Assembly (NCBI RefSeq): GCF_051020765.1
Contig: NC_134936.1
Coordinates: forward strand, 1,611,045 to 1,675,044
Direction of reading: 5' to 3'
DNA from: Lasioglossum baleicum
Lineage: Eukaryota; Arthropoda; Insecta; Hymenoptera; Halictidae
DNA: 64,000 nucleotides
Positions 18,935 through 32,429 of this stretch are shown here, piece after piece. The position numbers and the translations under genes were made by a program. The notes beneath the pieces are model-generated. The model saw only the letters and a list, made by a program, of their open reading frames with translations, did no database searches and was not told the origin of the DNA. The stretch's first letter is position 1; every line of letters begins with the position of its first letter.

Positions 18935-19512
18935 ATTAGCACAACTCTGAGTGGGTTAAGATATTAAACCGTTACCGCCTACTACTACACGATTGTAGGG
19001 GGTGGCAAGGCGCCATCTCGTATGGGTCTGACTTTGCGACATTGTATTGCTGCGAGCGTGAGAAGAAGGTTCCCAGGCAGGACCACGGTGACGTGTCTCT
19101 AGGTACGATGCGCGCCCGATTGGATTAGAGTGGAGGAGGCAGGCCTCGTTTCACACGCATGTTCGGCTGTTGTCGAAATATTGGCTACGGCGGCCACACA
19201 TACTACCTAGCGTACAGCGTCGAAGTCAAAACATTGGGACGACGGGCGCGGCTGTGGTGGGGATAGGCAGACCTACAGATGATAGGCTCGATTTGTTTAT
19301 GTGCCGTTCCCGGGGCTGTTCTCAATGAAGAGGTTTATGACAGATCATTACTATTGAGCTGGAAGTCGGCACTTTCTCGGACAACACGAGTTGTACTTTA
19401 CTTAACTCAGTTGTAAAGTAATTTAAAAATTTCTTTACAGTAAAGAATTATGAATTGGACGCGCCAAATGTTTTATTGCACGTGCCGATAGCCGCTACGC
19501 TATCGTACGTCG
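18935..19512 (-). repeat. Dispersed repeat family A, inverted copy
   Basis: Reverse-complement matches to 49640-50100 in order: AGAAGAAGGTTCCCAGGCAGGA, GAGTGGAGGAGGCAGG, GTTTCACACGCAT, CCGTTCCCGGGGCTGTTCT and TTACTATTGAGCTGGAAGTCG. Part (19327-19512) also matches 39019-39230 inverted. Confidence 0.7.
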
Positions 19513-19780
19513 CACAGTGGTGCAAAATCCCCAAAATAATGTACTGAAATACATTAAAATAATAATACATTACAGTATTAATACATCGATCATATGTAGA
19601 TTATAAGAGATAGAGCCTAAGCACAAACGCTGACATTGGAAACAACTGCGACATCCATTTGAAGGAAAAAATTTTTTCTACTTTCTTTGTTGTTATAATG
19701 TATATGCACTCCTTGATTTTCTAAACATTTATAGTGTAGATATTATTCAGTGCGGTGAGTGCATTACTCTAAATTATAAA
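19513..19780 (+). repeat. Transib-like end inside a duplicated repeat
   Basis: Starts CACAGTGGTGCAAAATCCCC, directly after CGTCG. The same junction occurs inverted at 38995-39018 (there CACTATG next to CGACG). The following 260 bp match 37215-37440 inverted. No right-hand terminus was found next to it, so it is a partial element or fragment. The region 19781-20224 has no recognised feature. Confidence 0.55.
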
Positions 19781-20224
19781 AAATACAAAACTAATTATTA
19801 ATTTTTTTCGTTTAGAACTGGACGTTAATATGAACGTTATAATCCGAAAAAGTCATGAACGTATCTCAAAGAGAATTCTTTTAAATCTTGAAAATTGATG
19901 GTTCTACGCGGACGTGGAATATGAGGTGTCACAACTTTTTCATTAAATTATAACGGCCAAACTAACAAAACAATGACAATTTTAGTTTTGGGTGCGCATA
20001 GTGAAACCATAAGAGTGTTTAATAAAAATTATTTCAGTTGAAAAAATATTTATTTTCATAGTTTATTTTGCAATTGTTTTTTAAACAGGCGCATTGCTAT
20101 CATACCGCCAGGAAATTGGAAAAATAAAAATAATGATAATATAGCCCCAAGTGTCCTCTTTGCGGACCCGTTTTTAAAAATACTGATACTTGAAAATTAT
20201 TTAAAGTGAACGCTGCACCGAAAT

Positions 20225-21420
20225 ACAAGCGCGCGGCGGGGGTCCTGTCGAAAGAGGAAGGTTCAACGCAGCGCGCTTTTCTCATCTCATAAGTCAAAAA
20301 AGTCTATTAGAGATAGAAAATGCATTGAAATCTGCGGGTTTTTTTCCTAGATTTTTTCTCTACTTTGGGCCCTCATATTATTAGTTATTAACATAATCTC
20401 GTTAACCTCGTGAGAAAAGCGCGCTGCGTCTAACCTTCCTCTTTCGAATGAGCCCTCACACAGCCCACAATTTGTTCTAATAAGGTCAATCAACGTCTGG
20501 ACGCAAACCCATATTTTCGACCCCTTTTTCTAGTTATATTCTAGGTATATTCTAGCCCCTTAAGAGGGTAGTATAGGCTAGATTTGTAACTAGAAAATAC
20601 CTAGAATATAACTAGAAAAAGGGGTCGAAACATGGGTTTCCTGGTTTTCAGTTAGTGTCCTTATTTGAGCAAATTTTGGGCTGGGTGAGGGCTCATTCTA
20701 TAGAGGAAGGTTCACCGCAGGGGGCTCTTGTCATGAGGTTAACGAGATTATGTTTATATCTAATAATATTAGTGTCCAAAGTAGAGTAAAAATCTAGGGA
20801 AAAAAACCAGCAGATTTAAATGCATTTTTCTGTCTCCAAAAGTCTTTTTGACTGATGGGATGACCAGAGCCCCATGCGGTGAACCTTCCTCTTTCGAATG
20901 AGCCCTCGCCCAGCCCACAATTTGCTCAAATGAGGACACTAAGTGAAAACTACGAAACCCATGTTTTCGATCCAAAATCTAGAAAGATCCTAGTAAATAG
21001 CAAATATCTAGCAAATAACTAGAATCTTACTAGAAAAAGGGGTCGAAACATGGGTTTCGTAGTTTTCACTTAGTGTCCTCATTTGAGCAAATTTTGGGCT
21101 GGGTGAGGGCTCATTCGAAAGAGGAAGGTTCACCGCATGGTGCTCTGGTCATCTTAGCAGTCAAGAAGTCTTTTAGAGACAGAAAAATGCATTGAAATCT
21201 GCTGGTTTTTTTTCCTAGATTTTTACTCTACTTTGGACACTAATATTATTAGATATAAACATAATCTCGTTAACCTCATGACCAGAGCACCATGCGGTGA
21301 ACCTTCCTCTTTCGAATGAGCCCTCAATCAGCCCAAAATTTGCTCGTATGAGGACATTAAACGAAACCGCGCAAACCCATTTTTCAACCCCTTTTTTTAG
21401 TAATAATCTAGTTCCTTTCT
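20225..21420. repeat. Array of about six alternating inverted copies
   Basis: A module centred on CGAAAGAGGAAGGTTCACCGC followed by a CTCATGA or GGTCAT segment occurs at about 20250(+), 20440(-), 20700(+), 20885(-), 21115(+) and 21300(-). A second palindromic module (CCATGTTTTCGACCCCTTTTTCTAG) separates them at 20505-20640, 20955-21060 and 21390-21420. No coding capacity. Confidence 0.8.
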
Positions 21421-21761
21421 AGTTACAAATCGAGCCTATACTACCCCCTTAAACCAGTGGTCGGCACGGAGGAGACTCTGCAGGCCGTTTTCGGCTCGCG
21501 CCGCCTCTTTTCACCGACCGCACGTCCCGTTCCCCGTAACGGCCCTAGTCCTCGAGGCAGCTCAGGCCCGTACCTATCCCAAGCCGTATGAATTGCGCGT
21601 GGCGCATTAGGGCGACACCCGTATCAATAGGTTTCCACATTACCATTGAGGTACTATTGTAAACGCGTTTTTTTATGTGGTTTCCCCTGTAGGCCTATTC
21701 CACTCTGTTGCATGACAATTTCTGAAACTAACTTTGAACGAATAAACACGGAAAAGAGAGA

Positions 21762-21784
21762 TATATATATATATATATATATAT
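21762..21784 (+). repeat. (AT)n microsatellite
   Basis: Uninterrupted ATATAT run directly before the CAGGGTGTCCC repeat end, a likely TA-rich target. Confidence 0.9.
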
Positions 21785-21785
21785 A

Positions 21786-22733
21786 CAGGGTGTCCCAAAA
21801 TTCGTGAAAATCCCGAAAGGGGGTGGTCCCTGAGACCATTCTAAGAGACATTTTCCTTTGCACCAATGTCAACTGCGGCTTTGTTTAGGAGTTATTAACG
21901 AAAAACACGGACCAATCAGAGCGCGTCCTGGCCCGCCGCGCCGCGCCGCGCCGGCAAGCGAGTGTCGGTGGTACGCCGTGACATCGCAACGAACAAGAGT
22001 TTCTCGATAATGTGAATCCTCTCCGATTTCGATTAGCTTTGGATACGTTGTCCAGACCATGATTCTGAACAACATTTCTCTTTAGACTTTTTGGCGATCG
22101 GCTTTAGTTTACGAGATAATCGTAAAAAAAGAGAAGAAGCAGAAACTGATTGAATTAAAAACTCACGTATTTAGCCGTAAATCCATTTGCTGCTTCGAAA
22201 TGTGTGTCACTGGGTCACTCGGTGACGAACTGCACAGATGTCTTCAGGTACACGGCAGTACCGAAAGCCAAGGGACGTACGGCCAGGTCAACGAACTGCA
22301 CAGCCGGTAGTAGAAGGCCTAAGGGATGCGCGGTCAAGTCGACGATCCAGAATTTAACTTTCACTTTCGAATCGATAAATAATTCGTATGTTTATTTTAC
22401 ACAGATGCCTTGAAATTTTTCCACACTCACAATCACTGTTCACATTTGTCAACACATAGTTATGCACTAATAATAATTGCCATATCCCTTGTACTGCTGC
22501 ACAAATCACAACAATCAGGTAATGCAATCACTAGACTGCGGATTTCATGCATTTGTAGCAAACATGAGTAGGTGCATTTTAAGACAGTAGAGAGATTAAA
22601 ATAATTTCAAAACACCAATGTATTATTTTCAAATTCTTAAAATGATCACAGTAAGAATCAAATATCTGTATGGCTCCTGTCCCTTGTAATAGCGGCAGCC
22701 AACATTCATTTTGCATAAAGATTCGCAGTCTAG
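21786..22733 (+). repeat. Half of a CAGGGTGTCCC foldback element plus its central MITE
   Basis: Left arm of the family seen at 24295-25390 and 60709-61480, but more diverged at its start (CAGGGTGTCCCAAAATTCGTG). It ends in the AGACTGCGGA MITE (22531-22733), as in the other copies. No right arm follows. Confidence 0.75.
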
Positions 22734-25389
22734 TGATTAGTTTAAATATCACAGTAAAAAAAACAGCTAATACATAGCAACCGTTAGCTTTGAATTTACA
22801 AGTCTTTGGAGATGTTCTCTCTACCGCGGCTCGAACGACACTGATTTTCCGCAAGATTTTTCTAAAGAATTTAGGAAGGGCATTTAGAGTGTCGAAATTC
22901 GAAATGCACGCTGTAGCACGAGAACGACGGGACGGTTGGACGAAAAACAGGATACGAGAAGGACCGCTGAGAATGCAGAGTCTCCTCCGTGCCGACCACT
23001 GCCTTAAACTATCATAACTTCGGTTCCCCGGATTATCCCGGATCTAAATTTTGCTCGATCTTTTAGAGGAGATCTTGCCGAAAATGTTCCACTTTGTCAG
23101 ACCATGGGAATCCCCGGGAATGACAACTTTATCCCTTGTCAAAGGTGAAAAACTTCGACGATTTTCCTTAGTTGATTAAATATTTTTTTTCATAATAAAT
23201 TATGAACAATGACGTTTAGTTTCTGGTGCGTTCTCAACATAGATATACATTCTTCATATAAAAAAAAATTGGTCGCTTAATCTTCAGTAGGTTTTTCAGG
23301 ACATCATTATGAAGAAAAGGATTTTTTTCGGTGATAAATCGTATCTGAAAAAGTTCGATCTTTGAACGTTTATTGTAACGAGAGTTTTTAATAGCTTTAA
23401 TTAATATTATCGTTTTCGAATGTAATAGACATTTAAGAAACATTGTGCATTCGTTAAAAATCGATATGAGGACTTTGAGTTTTTAGCCCGTGAACAGCTA
23501 GAACGTCGATTTTACCCACTGTGCGGCGCGGCGCACAGTGGGGTATTTGGCCTGTTTAGCGCGCCAAAAGTCGAAATTTTTACTTTGTTCAAAATGACTA
23601 AAACTTTTTACCCATGTACCTGAATATATATGCAAGTAATCTACAATAATATTTTTCCATAAACGGTACTATTTAGTAACCTATAGATACTTGAAAGTAA
23701 CATATTCTCGTGACCGAGAGAAGCATGGAAAAACTTGTGTTAAAGAAATGATCTTTCTCACAAGTTTAGTGTATCAAATCGAGATAAAAACATACCTAGG
23801 ATGTAAAGGAAGGTTTATAGAGTAATTTTACTGCTTTTTGTTTTATACTCTTCGGTGGTTTTGATAGAATAAACAATTAAAAGTGATATACTTTTTTTCA
23901 GAAAATTAATATGTATCATGTAATAACTTTTTTTCTCCGCAAAACACCCCTCTAATTTTTTTAGGGGTTAATCATTAGACATTGCTTTATACAATCCTGA
24001 AAAGTTTATATGCGATCTCGTGCTGGAACATACCTTTTTATGCGATTTAGATCAGTATGGCATGAACCGACCGTATATCATATGACTGATAATGATGAAA
24101 TAACTGAGCTGTAGGTGATAGATACTTGGAAGTAAATGAAGGAAATTGAAAGTCATTATTGCTAGAATATTAATTTATATTATAAAAAAAAATTAATAAA
24201 AATTAATTAATATTTATAATATATTTTTTTTTTTACGAAAAAATGTTTGAAACAAAAGTTTAACAGTATTAACTTCAATATAAACTTCAATATACAGGGT
24301 GTCCCAAGACCCCTTCGACTCCGGGAAATGGGAGGTTCCTTAGGTCATTTGAAGCAACATTTTCCTTTGCACCAATGTCAGCCGGGGCTTTGTTTAGGAG
24401 TTATTAACGAAAAACACGGACCAATCAGAGCGCGACCTAGACGTGCGATGGCACGTTCAGCCAGGCGCTCCGGGAGACGAGCGCGGTGTAACGCCGCGAT
24501 GCCGCAACGAACAAGAGTTTCTCGAGATTATGTGGATCCTCCCCGATTTGGATGAGCTTTGGATATGTTGTCAAGACCATCATTCTGAACAACATTTCCC
24601 TTTACAGTTTTTGTCGGCCGGCTTTAGTTTACGAGATACATAATTGTAAAAACTTGTAATTGTAAATCGATCGATAGTACTATCTTCTACCCGATTTGGA
24701 TGAGCTTTGGATATGTTGTCAAGACCATGATTCTGAACAACATTTCCCTTTACAGTTTTTGTCAGCCGGCTTTAGTTTACGCGATAAATGTAAAAACTTG
24801 TAATTGTAAATCGATCGATGTACTATCTGAACTATTTCCTCTCCGATTTCGATGAGCTTTGGATATGTTGTCAAGACCATGATTCTGAACAACATTACCC
24901 TTTACAGTTTTTGTCGGTCGGAAGAACTTTACTTGTCAATTCATATGGGTGGATCTCTTTACCCGACTTACGGCAACTTTACCCGAACGAGGGAAAAAGC
25001 AGAAACTGATTGTATTAAAACCTCACTTATTCAGCCGTAAATCCATTTGCTGCTTCGAAATGTGTGTCACTGGGTCACTCGGTGACGAACTGCACAGATG
25101 TCTTCAGGTATACGACAGTACCGAAAGCTAAGGGACGTACGGCCAGGTCGACGAACTGCACAGCCGGTGGTAAAAGGCCTAAAGGATGCGCGGTCAAGTC
25201 GACGATCCAGAATTTCAGTTTCACTTTCGAATCGGTAAATAATTCGTATGTTTATTTCACACAGATGCCTTGAAATTTTTCCACACTCACAATCACTGTT
25301 CACATTTGTCAACACATAGTTATGCACTAATAATAATTGCCATATCCCTTGTCCTGCTGCACAAATCACAACAATCAGGTAATGCAATC

Positions 25390-25591
25390 ACTGCGGATTT
25401 CATGCATTTGTAGCAAATATGAGTAGGTGCATTTTAAGACACTAGAGAGATTAAAGTAATTTCAGAACACCAATGTATTATTTTCAACTTCTTAAAATGA
25501 TCACAGTAAGAATCAAATATCTGTCTGGCTCCTGTCCCTTGTAATAGCGGCAGCCAACTTTCATTTTACATACAGATCCGCAGTCTAGTGA
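25390..25591. repeat. AGACTGCGGA MITE in the loop of the foldback
   Basis: About 200 bp bounded by ACTGCGGATTTCATGCAT and CAGATCCGCAGTCTA. The same MITE is in the same place in the copies at 21786-22733 and 60709-62333, so it was captured before those copies spread. Confidence 0.8.
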
Positions 25592-26147
25592 TTAGATTAA
25601 ATAATCGTTTAATTAGTTTAAGCAATTATTATTAGTGCATAACTATGTGTTGACAAATGTGAACAGTGATTGTGAGTGTGGAAAAATTTCAAGGCATCTG
25701 TGTGAAATAAACATACGAATTATTTATCGATTCGAAAGTGAAAGTGAAATTCTGGATCGTCGACTTGACCGCGCATCCCTTAGGCCTTCTACCAGCGGCT
25801 GTGCAGTTCGTCGACCTGGCCGTACGTCCCTTAGCTTTCGGTACTGTCGTATACCTGAAGACATCTGTACAGTTCGTCACCGAGTGACCCAGTGACACAC
25901 ATTTCGAAGCAGCAAATGGATTTACGGCTGAATAAGTGAGGTTTCAATACAATCAGTTTCTGCTTCTTCTCTCGTTCGGGTAACGTTGCCGTAAGTCGGG
26001 TAAAAAGATCCACCCATATGAATTGACAAGTAAAGTTCTTCCGACCGACAAAAAGTCTAAAGGAAATGTTCAGAATCATGGTCTTGACAACATATCCAAA
26101 GCTCATCCAAATCGGGTAAAAGATAGTACAATCGATCGATTTACAAT

Positions 26148-26568
26148 TGTTCGCGATCGCGTGAACGTTCGAGGTTGTATCCTCGTCACGCGCCGCTCTC
26201 TCTCTTCGTCGTGACGTCAGCCGCCGACCGCTCTCATAGCGAACCGTGGTAAGAATCCGCGTTACCCCGTTTCCCCCTTTAGGGTCTATCGATCGTGTCC
26301 CAATCACCGATCGCTAATTATCGGATGATCCTTAAGGACCAATCCGCGATCCCGATGACGTGAATCCAGCTTGGTTTACGAAGTCTCCGCGAGTCTTGTC
26401 GGTTTTTACGCTCATTACGCTTGTACAAGGAACACAATTCAGAATACAGTCCACTTCTACTCATTGGTATCGTTCTTTATTTCTAAAGTTTAACTTCGCG
26501 CACAGCGCTGTGCGATTCCGGCGCCTCCTCCATCACGTATCGTTCGGTCGTCGATCGTTTCCGATACA
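26148..26568 (+). repeat. 5' LTR of BEL element 2
   Basis: 421 bp, TGTTCGCG...CGATACA. Intact, and by eye nearly identical to the 3' LTR apart from that copy's insertion. Confidence 0.93.
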
Positions 26569-26574
26569 TAAAAT

Positions 26575-26592
26575 TGGTCCTTCGAGCCGGAT
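26575..26592 (+). promoter_or_regulatory. Primer-binding site, tRNA-Tyr
   Basis: TGGTCCTTCGAGCCGGAT, six bases after the 5' LTR, complementary to the 3' end of tRNA-Tyr. Confidence 0.9.
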
Positions 26593-26643
26593 TCGAAGTT
26601 AGAGTAAACGGCAAATTTCGGAGTTCACACGTGCTCTCTCAAG

Positions 26644-29600
26644 ATGGCGGACTTCCACCGGCAAGCCATGCTGCAACGGACGATCCTGCGGACGGTTGAG
26701 AATTTTCGAAAGATCGGGAAAGCCAACCTCACAATCAGCAAAGTTCAAGCGCGACTCTCTTCTCTCGAAAACGCTTGGACTGCGTTCAGTGATGGCCACG
26801 TGCAGCTGCTCACCAATGTACCTGAGGAAAACCACCCGACTGTATCTTATTTCGCGGACGACCACTTCCAGACAACTGAGGATACTTACATCAGCTCCAG
26901 GGATGTTCTACTGGACGCCCTCGATAACCTGGGGTCACACGTGAGTCCAACATTGCATTCTCCGGACAACTCCTCCACGAGTCTACTCAAGCCTTCCGTC
27001 GCGCTTGCGCATCTTCCTCGCGTACCGTTAGCTCCGTTTAGCGGCGACCCAAACGAATGGGAGTCATTTCGAGATCGGTTCAAGTCGCTTATCATGTCAA
27101 ATCGCGAATTAACGGATTTCATGCGCATGCATTATTTAGTGTCGTCGCTTACAGGGCCCGCGCTCGAAGCCCTCGGAAACATTCCGATAACCGCCGACAA
27201 CTTTTCGACAGCGTGGCGCACTCTGACTACGCGATTCGAGAGCAAACGTCGACTGATTAAAATGCATTTGTCGAATCTGATCGATTTACCTGCGGTTGAG
27301 CGCGAATCTGCAGTCGATCTGCACTCTTTGATTGATCGAGCGAACGTAGCGAACACATCACTGTCGAAACTGGATCGCTCTCCAGAAGAATTGTGGACGG
27401 ATATGTTAGTTCTTTTAGTATCGCGAAAACTTGATCCAGTTACGTCGAAAGCATGGTGCATCGCTTCATCTCAGTCCGACACGCCAAAATCATTTACCGA
27501 ATTAACGACTTTCCTATTCGCTCGTGCGCGTGCGCTCGATGAAATGTCCGTCGAACCCTGCGATTCTGTGACGTCGAAGACGACGTCATGCCCTCGCGTA
27601 CACGCCGTCACGACCTCGCAATCGTCCGAGCGTCCGAGCGCTTCCTCAGAATTGCGGCGGAGATCAGATAATACGGGAAAGACGAATACTCCGTTTTCGC
27701 AATCGTCTTGCCCACTCTGTCATTCACGACACTTTCTGAGTTCATGTCCGCAATACCTAGCCGAATCTCCGGAAAAGCGACGCGAAATTGTAAACCGGCT
27801 CTCGCGATGTTATAATTACCTAAGCGAACGACACGCGGTGTCCGATTGTTCGAGCAAATTCAAATGTCGCGTTTGTCAACAAACTCACCATTCCTCTCTT
27901 CACGACGCGTCGAAAAGTCGCGCGAACCTAGTCGATCCGTCCGCGCCCCGCTCTTCACCTCCATTACCGGGCTGCTCTACCGTTGTATCGTTGTCTGCGA
28001 TGACTCCCCGTCGTCCCCCCTCACTCGTACTCTTGGCGACAGCGAGGCTCAAGATACGTGCTTCGTCAGGCCGTACCACGATAGTAAGAGCTCTCCTTGA
28101 TCAGGGCTCCGAAGTCACACTTGTCACGGAAAATTTAGCTCAATTGCTTCGTGCAAAAAAGACCCGTAGAAATGTTACGATTTCCGCGGTCGGCGGAGCC
28201 CACGTGGAAACTGTGCGATCGTCTGTCGAAATTCACGTGAGTCCAGTCCACTCGACTACTCCGTCGCTGGTCACAACTGCGTTGGTTATGCCAACGTTAA
28301 CAGCTTATAACGCACAATGCACTGCAGATCCGTCTTCATTCCAACATTTGAAAGATCTTCAGTGGGCAGACCCGGTGCCCACAAATTCCGAGTCCATTCA
28401 AATGATCCTCGGAGCAGATCTATATGGCGATGTAATCCTAAACGGGATTCGTAAAGGACGTCAGGGACAACCGATAGCCCAGAATTCAATTTTCGGGTGG
28501 GTTATCTCGGGGCCCATTCCGTCTTCTTCCGTCGATCGCGACGGTTCCTCCACCACGAACTCTTCCTTTTCGTGTGTAGAAGTTTCATCGTGCAAGAAGA
28601 ATCGGTCCTCTTCGATCGCATTCTCGCACCACTGCTCTTCCTCTTTGGAGTCGGAGCTGCGTCGGTTCTGGGAGGTGGAAGAACTCCCTCGGTGCTCTCC
28701 GCTGTCTTCAACAGAACGACAATGCGAAGAACATTTTATGACCACTCACTCGCGCAATCCAGACGGACGGTTCGTAGTTCGTCTCCCGTTCACTCGCGAT
28801 CCTCCGCTTGAAATAGGTCACTCTCGGCACTCGGCAGGACGCATACTATTCGCATTGACCAACAAATTCCGCAAAGATACCGAACTCGAACGAGAATACT
28901 GCGATTTTATGCGCGAATACGAAGCCCTCGGCCACATGCGACGCGTGACCGCGGAACTCCCCCCGGCCACACAGGCTGTCTACATTCCCCACCATCCTGT
29001 ATTTCGGCCCGGGAGCGCAACGTCACATTTGCGCGTAGTCTTTAATGCATCAAGCTTGACCTCTAACGGTCACTCGCTCAATGACCTGCTCCTAGCAGGC
29101 CCAAAATTACAGACAGTCCTGCTGTCTGTAATTCTGAAACGGCGTCATCACCGGTACGTTTACAGTGCTGACGTCGCAAAAATGTATCGACAGATTTTGG
29201 TCGATCCTCGCGACGTCAATTTTCAACGCATTCTTTGGCTAGATGCCATTACAAAATCCCCTATCGACCACGTCCTGCTCACGGTCACATACGGCATGAC
29301 GTGCGCTCCGTTCATTGCGCTTCGAGTCATTCAGCGCCTCCGTGAACTCGAGGGGGCAAATTTCCCTCTTGCGGTGCCCATTCTACGCGATCAGATTTAC
29401 GTCGACGATGTCCTCTTTGGTGGCGATTCTGTCGAACTTGTCCGCGCGCGCCGCGATCAAGTCGTAGGGCTACTTCGCCGCGGAAAGTTCGAGCTTCGAA
29501 AGTGGTCGAGTAACTGCACGGAACTTCTTAACGACATAGATCCGTCCGACCATGGATTGGCCTGCACCAGGTCATTGGCCGTCGATGACCACGTCAAGGT

Positions 29601-31973
29601 GCTCGGGATCGGGTGGAACCCGTTGGACGACGCGTTCCAAATTCAATTAAATATCCCGACGACCGTTCCCGAAACAAAGCGAGCGATTTTATCGGCGATT
29701 TCGAAAATTTATGATCCGTTGGGCTGGGTGACCCCCGTTACAATCACAGCCAAAATCCTCCTCCAGGATCTCTGGCGTCTGCGCGTCTCCTGGGATGAGG
29801 CTCTACAAAATGAAATTCGAGTACGGTGGAATTCCGTTTACACCGGATTAGAATCGCTGAAAGCATTATCGCTGCCTCGCTGGACCGGCCTCGACTCCAG
29901 TTCAGGTCCGGTCGAACTGCACGGTTTCTGCGATGCTTCGTCCCACGCATACGCTGCAGTCGTTTATTTGAAGACCACCTCCAAATCCGGTGTGGTCAAC
30001 GTGTCTCTCTTGGCGAGCAAGTCTAAGGTAGCTCCCATATCCCCCCTAACGATACCGCGCTTAGAATTGTCCGCTGCTCTGCTCCTCGCGCGCCTTCTCG
30101 AATTCGTTCGGAATTCCCTAAACGGTCGCCCTCACTCATGTTTTTGCTGGGGTGACTCCACTATCGTGCTTGCATGGCTGCGCGACAGTCCGTCACGTTG
30201 GAAAACGTTCGTGGCCCACCGTGTGCACGAAATTCAAATTCGCGCTCCCGACGTCGTTTGGCGCTACGTGCCCTCGGAAGACAATCCGGCCGATTGTGCG
30301 TCACGCGGCATACTAGGAGGCGAGCTCGCAGCGCATTCTCTGTGGTGGTCAGGACCTTACTGGCTAGGCTCATCCGAGGAACAATGGCCTTCCGAACCCA
30401 CGTCAGTTACGCCGATCGACTTGGTCTGTAGGGAGGAAAAGGCTGCGGTGTCCGTGGCTACAGTCACTTCCGAACCTTGGGACTTGTCGTCCAGATATTC
30501 GTCGTGGCCGAAACTTCTTCGCGTTACGGGATATCTATTTAAATTCTTGCGCGCTTGTCGCCCACGCCGCTCGCGTTCTCTCGCTCCCTCGACGCCAGGC
30601 CGAACTCTGTCGGCCGAGAACTGTTCCGCCGCGCGAATCTTCTGGATCAATTGCATTCAACGCGATTGTTTCCCTTCCGAAGTCGATGCGCTCCGTCAGC
30701 GCCGCAGTCTCTCCCCAAAAAGTTCGCTGTTAGCTCTCGATCCGTTCGTCGATGACGACGGAATTCTTCGAGTCGGTGGACGTCTACGACACGCTCCGGT
30801 GGCATTCAGTGTCAAACACCCAATCATACTCGCGTCACACCCATTGGTCAAGCAAATCATCGAGCATGCTCATCTACGCGCCTTGCACGCAGGCCTTCAA
30901 TTGACCCTACATACGCTGCGGCAAACTCCGTGCTCGCAGTTTGGTAAAGAGCACAATTCATGCTTGCGTAGTGTGTGTTCGCGAACGGGCCGCTGTCCCA
31001 GCTCAGTTGATGGGCCAACTTCCGACTCCACGCGTCTCCCCTTCGTCCAGATGTTTTTCTCACTGTGGAGTGGATTATGCTGGTCCGTTTCAAATCCGCG
31101 CGTCGTCCGGGCGCGGTATTACGTCGCGCAAAGCGTATGTGTCTCTGTTCGTGTGCCTAGCCACGAAGGCAATTCACCTCGAACTAGTATCCGACTATTC
31201 CACCCCAGCTTTCATTCGCGCATTTGATCGATTTTGTTCTCGACGTGGAATACCTTGCGCCATGTATTCCGATAACGGGACCACATTCGTGGTCCGCGGA
31301 CCGTGAATTATGTCGAATGTACCGAGCGACCCTACGGAATCCGGACTTTCTAAATAAAACCGCCAGCGACTGTATCGTTTGGCATTTTATTCCCCCCTCC
31401 GCACCGCATTTCGGAGGTTTGTGGGAAGCCGGAGTGAAGAGCCTCAAACACCATCTAAGGCGGGTTGTCGGTGCTCGAACCTTTACGTTCGAGGAGTTTA
31501 GCACTTTGCTATGCTCCATTGAATGCTGCCTAAATTCGCGACCTCTAGCTCCATTGCGAGACTCCGTGGACGATTTTGATGTCCTCACGCCTGGACACTT
31601 CATAATAGGCTCCCCGCTCACGGCACCCCCACAACCGTCCGTCCTCGAACTGTCCGAGAATCGCCTCACGCGTTGGCAGCTCGTCAGATCTGTGACGGAA
31701 CATTTCTGGAAGCGCTGGGTGAACGACTATTTAAACACCCTCCAGCAGCGAAGCAAGTGGCGACAGGAGCAGCCATCAATCGAACCCGGTCAGCTCGTCT
31801 TAATCCGGAACTCCGCGCTTCCCCCGTGCAAATGGGAACTCGGTCGCGTGAAAACCGTGCATCCAGGGGCAGACGGTCGGGTTCGCGTGGTCACCGTCAA
31901 GACCTCTTCAACCGAACTGACCCGTCCGATTGTGAAGCTGTGCCCGCTGCCAATTGTTTCCGCTTCTACCTAA
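26644..31973 (+). pseudogene. BEL/Pao gag-pol polyprotein, two frameshifts in integrase
   Basis: Starts at ATG 26644 (MADFHRQAM), 52 bp after the primer site. Domains by residue: gag DUF1759 (about 123-260, PLAPFSGDPNEWESF), zinc knuckles (about 355-430), protease (about 484, LLDQGSE, DQG rather than the more usual DSG/DTG), RT with YVDD (919-922), RNase H (about 1093, GFCDASS; GDST and NPADCASRG follow), then the integrase zinc finger (about 1390). The first frame is lost near 30930, where a few bases appear deleted between LRQT and the finger cysteines. The frame from about 30920 to 31306 carries both Asp motifs (GVDYAGPF, YSDNGTTF). A second shift near 31290 moves to the frame ending at 31973, with the catalytic Glu (HFGGLWEA) and C-terminus. 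Confidence 0.92.
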
Positions 31974-32429
31974 CTTTGTACAGTCACTCCTGTAGATAAA
32001 ATTGTATTATCTCGACTCGTTAGTTGAGTTCTGCGTTAGCTTTAAGTTCGCGTGCGCCGAAAATGAAACTTGCGAGGCTGCGCGACGCCACCACTAAAAA
32101 CCAAACGATAATGATTCCTCTGTAACGACTGTACACGTTCTCGAGACACTATAGACGATTACGCATTAATTAGGAGCACGAACTACTATAAGCTAGTTTG
32201 TATACCGCTCTAGCTGAATGCGAACACTCTTTGTTAGCCGAACGCGGTCTTGGAAAAGGCGTTAGACGGGGAATAGATGTTTGACAGCGAACCTTCGGTT
32301 CCAGAGAAGAGTGCTATTCATGTTTGCGTCGTGAGTGTTCGTTTTGCGTCAAACAACAAAATTCTGTATGCGATGCGGCGGCGTTAACTCGTCGCTCTCT
32401 TTGAAAGCAACGTTTCAAGGCGGGCGGTA
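31974..32429 (+). other. 3' untranslated segment and polypurine tract of BEL element 2
   Basis: No coding sequence. It ends in AAGGCGGGCGGTA right before the 3' LTR, the tract used to prime plus-strand DNA synthesis. Confidence 0.6.

Larger units (their letters stand above)
21455..23001. mobile_element. hAT-type non-autonomous element with 27-bp ends
   Basis: Ends CAGTGGTCGGCACGGAGGAG (21455) and its reverse complement (to 23001) are flanked by an 8-bp duplication CCTTAAAC (21447-21454 and 23002-23009). CAGTG-type ends and the 8-bp duplication place it in hAT. It has no transposase. Inside are an AT dinucleotide tract, a CAGGGTGTCCC-family arm and a MITE. Confidence 0.88.

Noticed and set aside
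25064..26307. Recurring 60-158 codon frames in the foldback arms (also at 22204, 61178, 61807)
   Set aside because: They occur in both orientations of near-identical inverted arms, lack any domain, and stay open simply because the copies are young.
26644..31227. DQG in the BEL element 2 protease as a lethal mutation
   Set aside because: Variants of the active-site triad, including DQG, are frequent in BEL/Pao proteases as far as I know, so I did not count it as a lesion.
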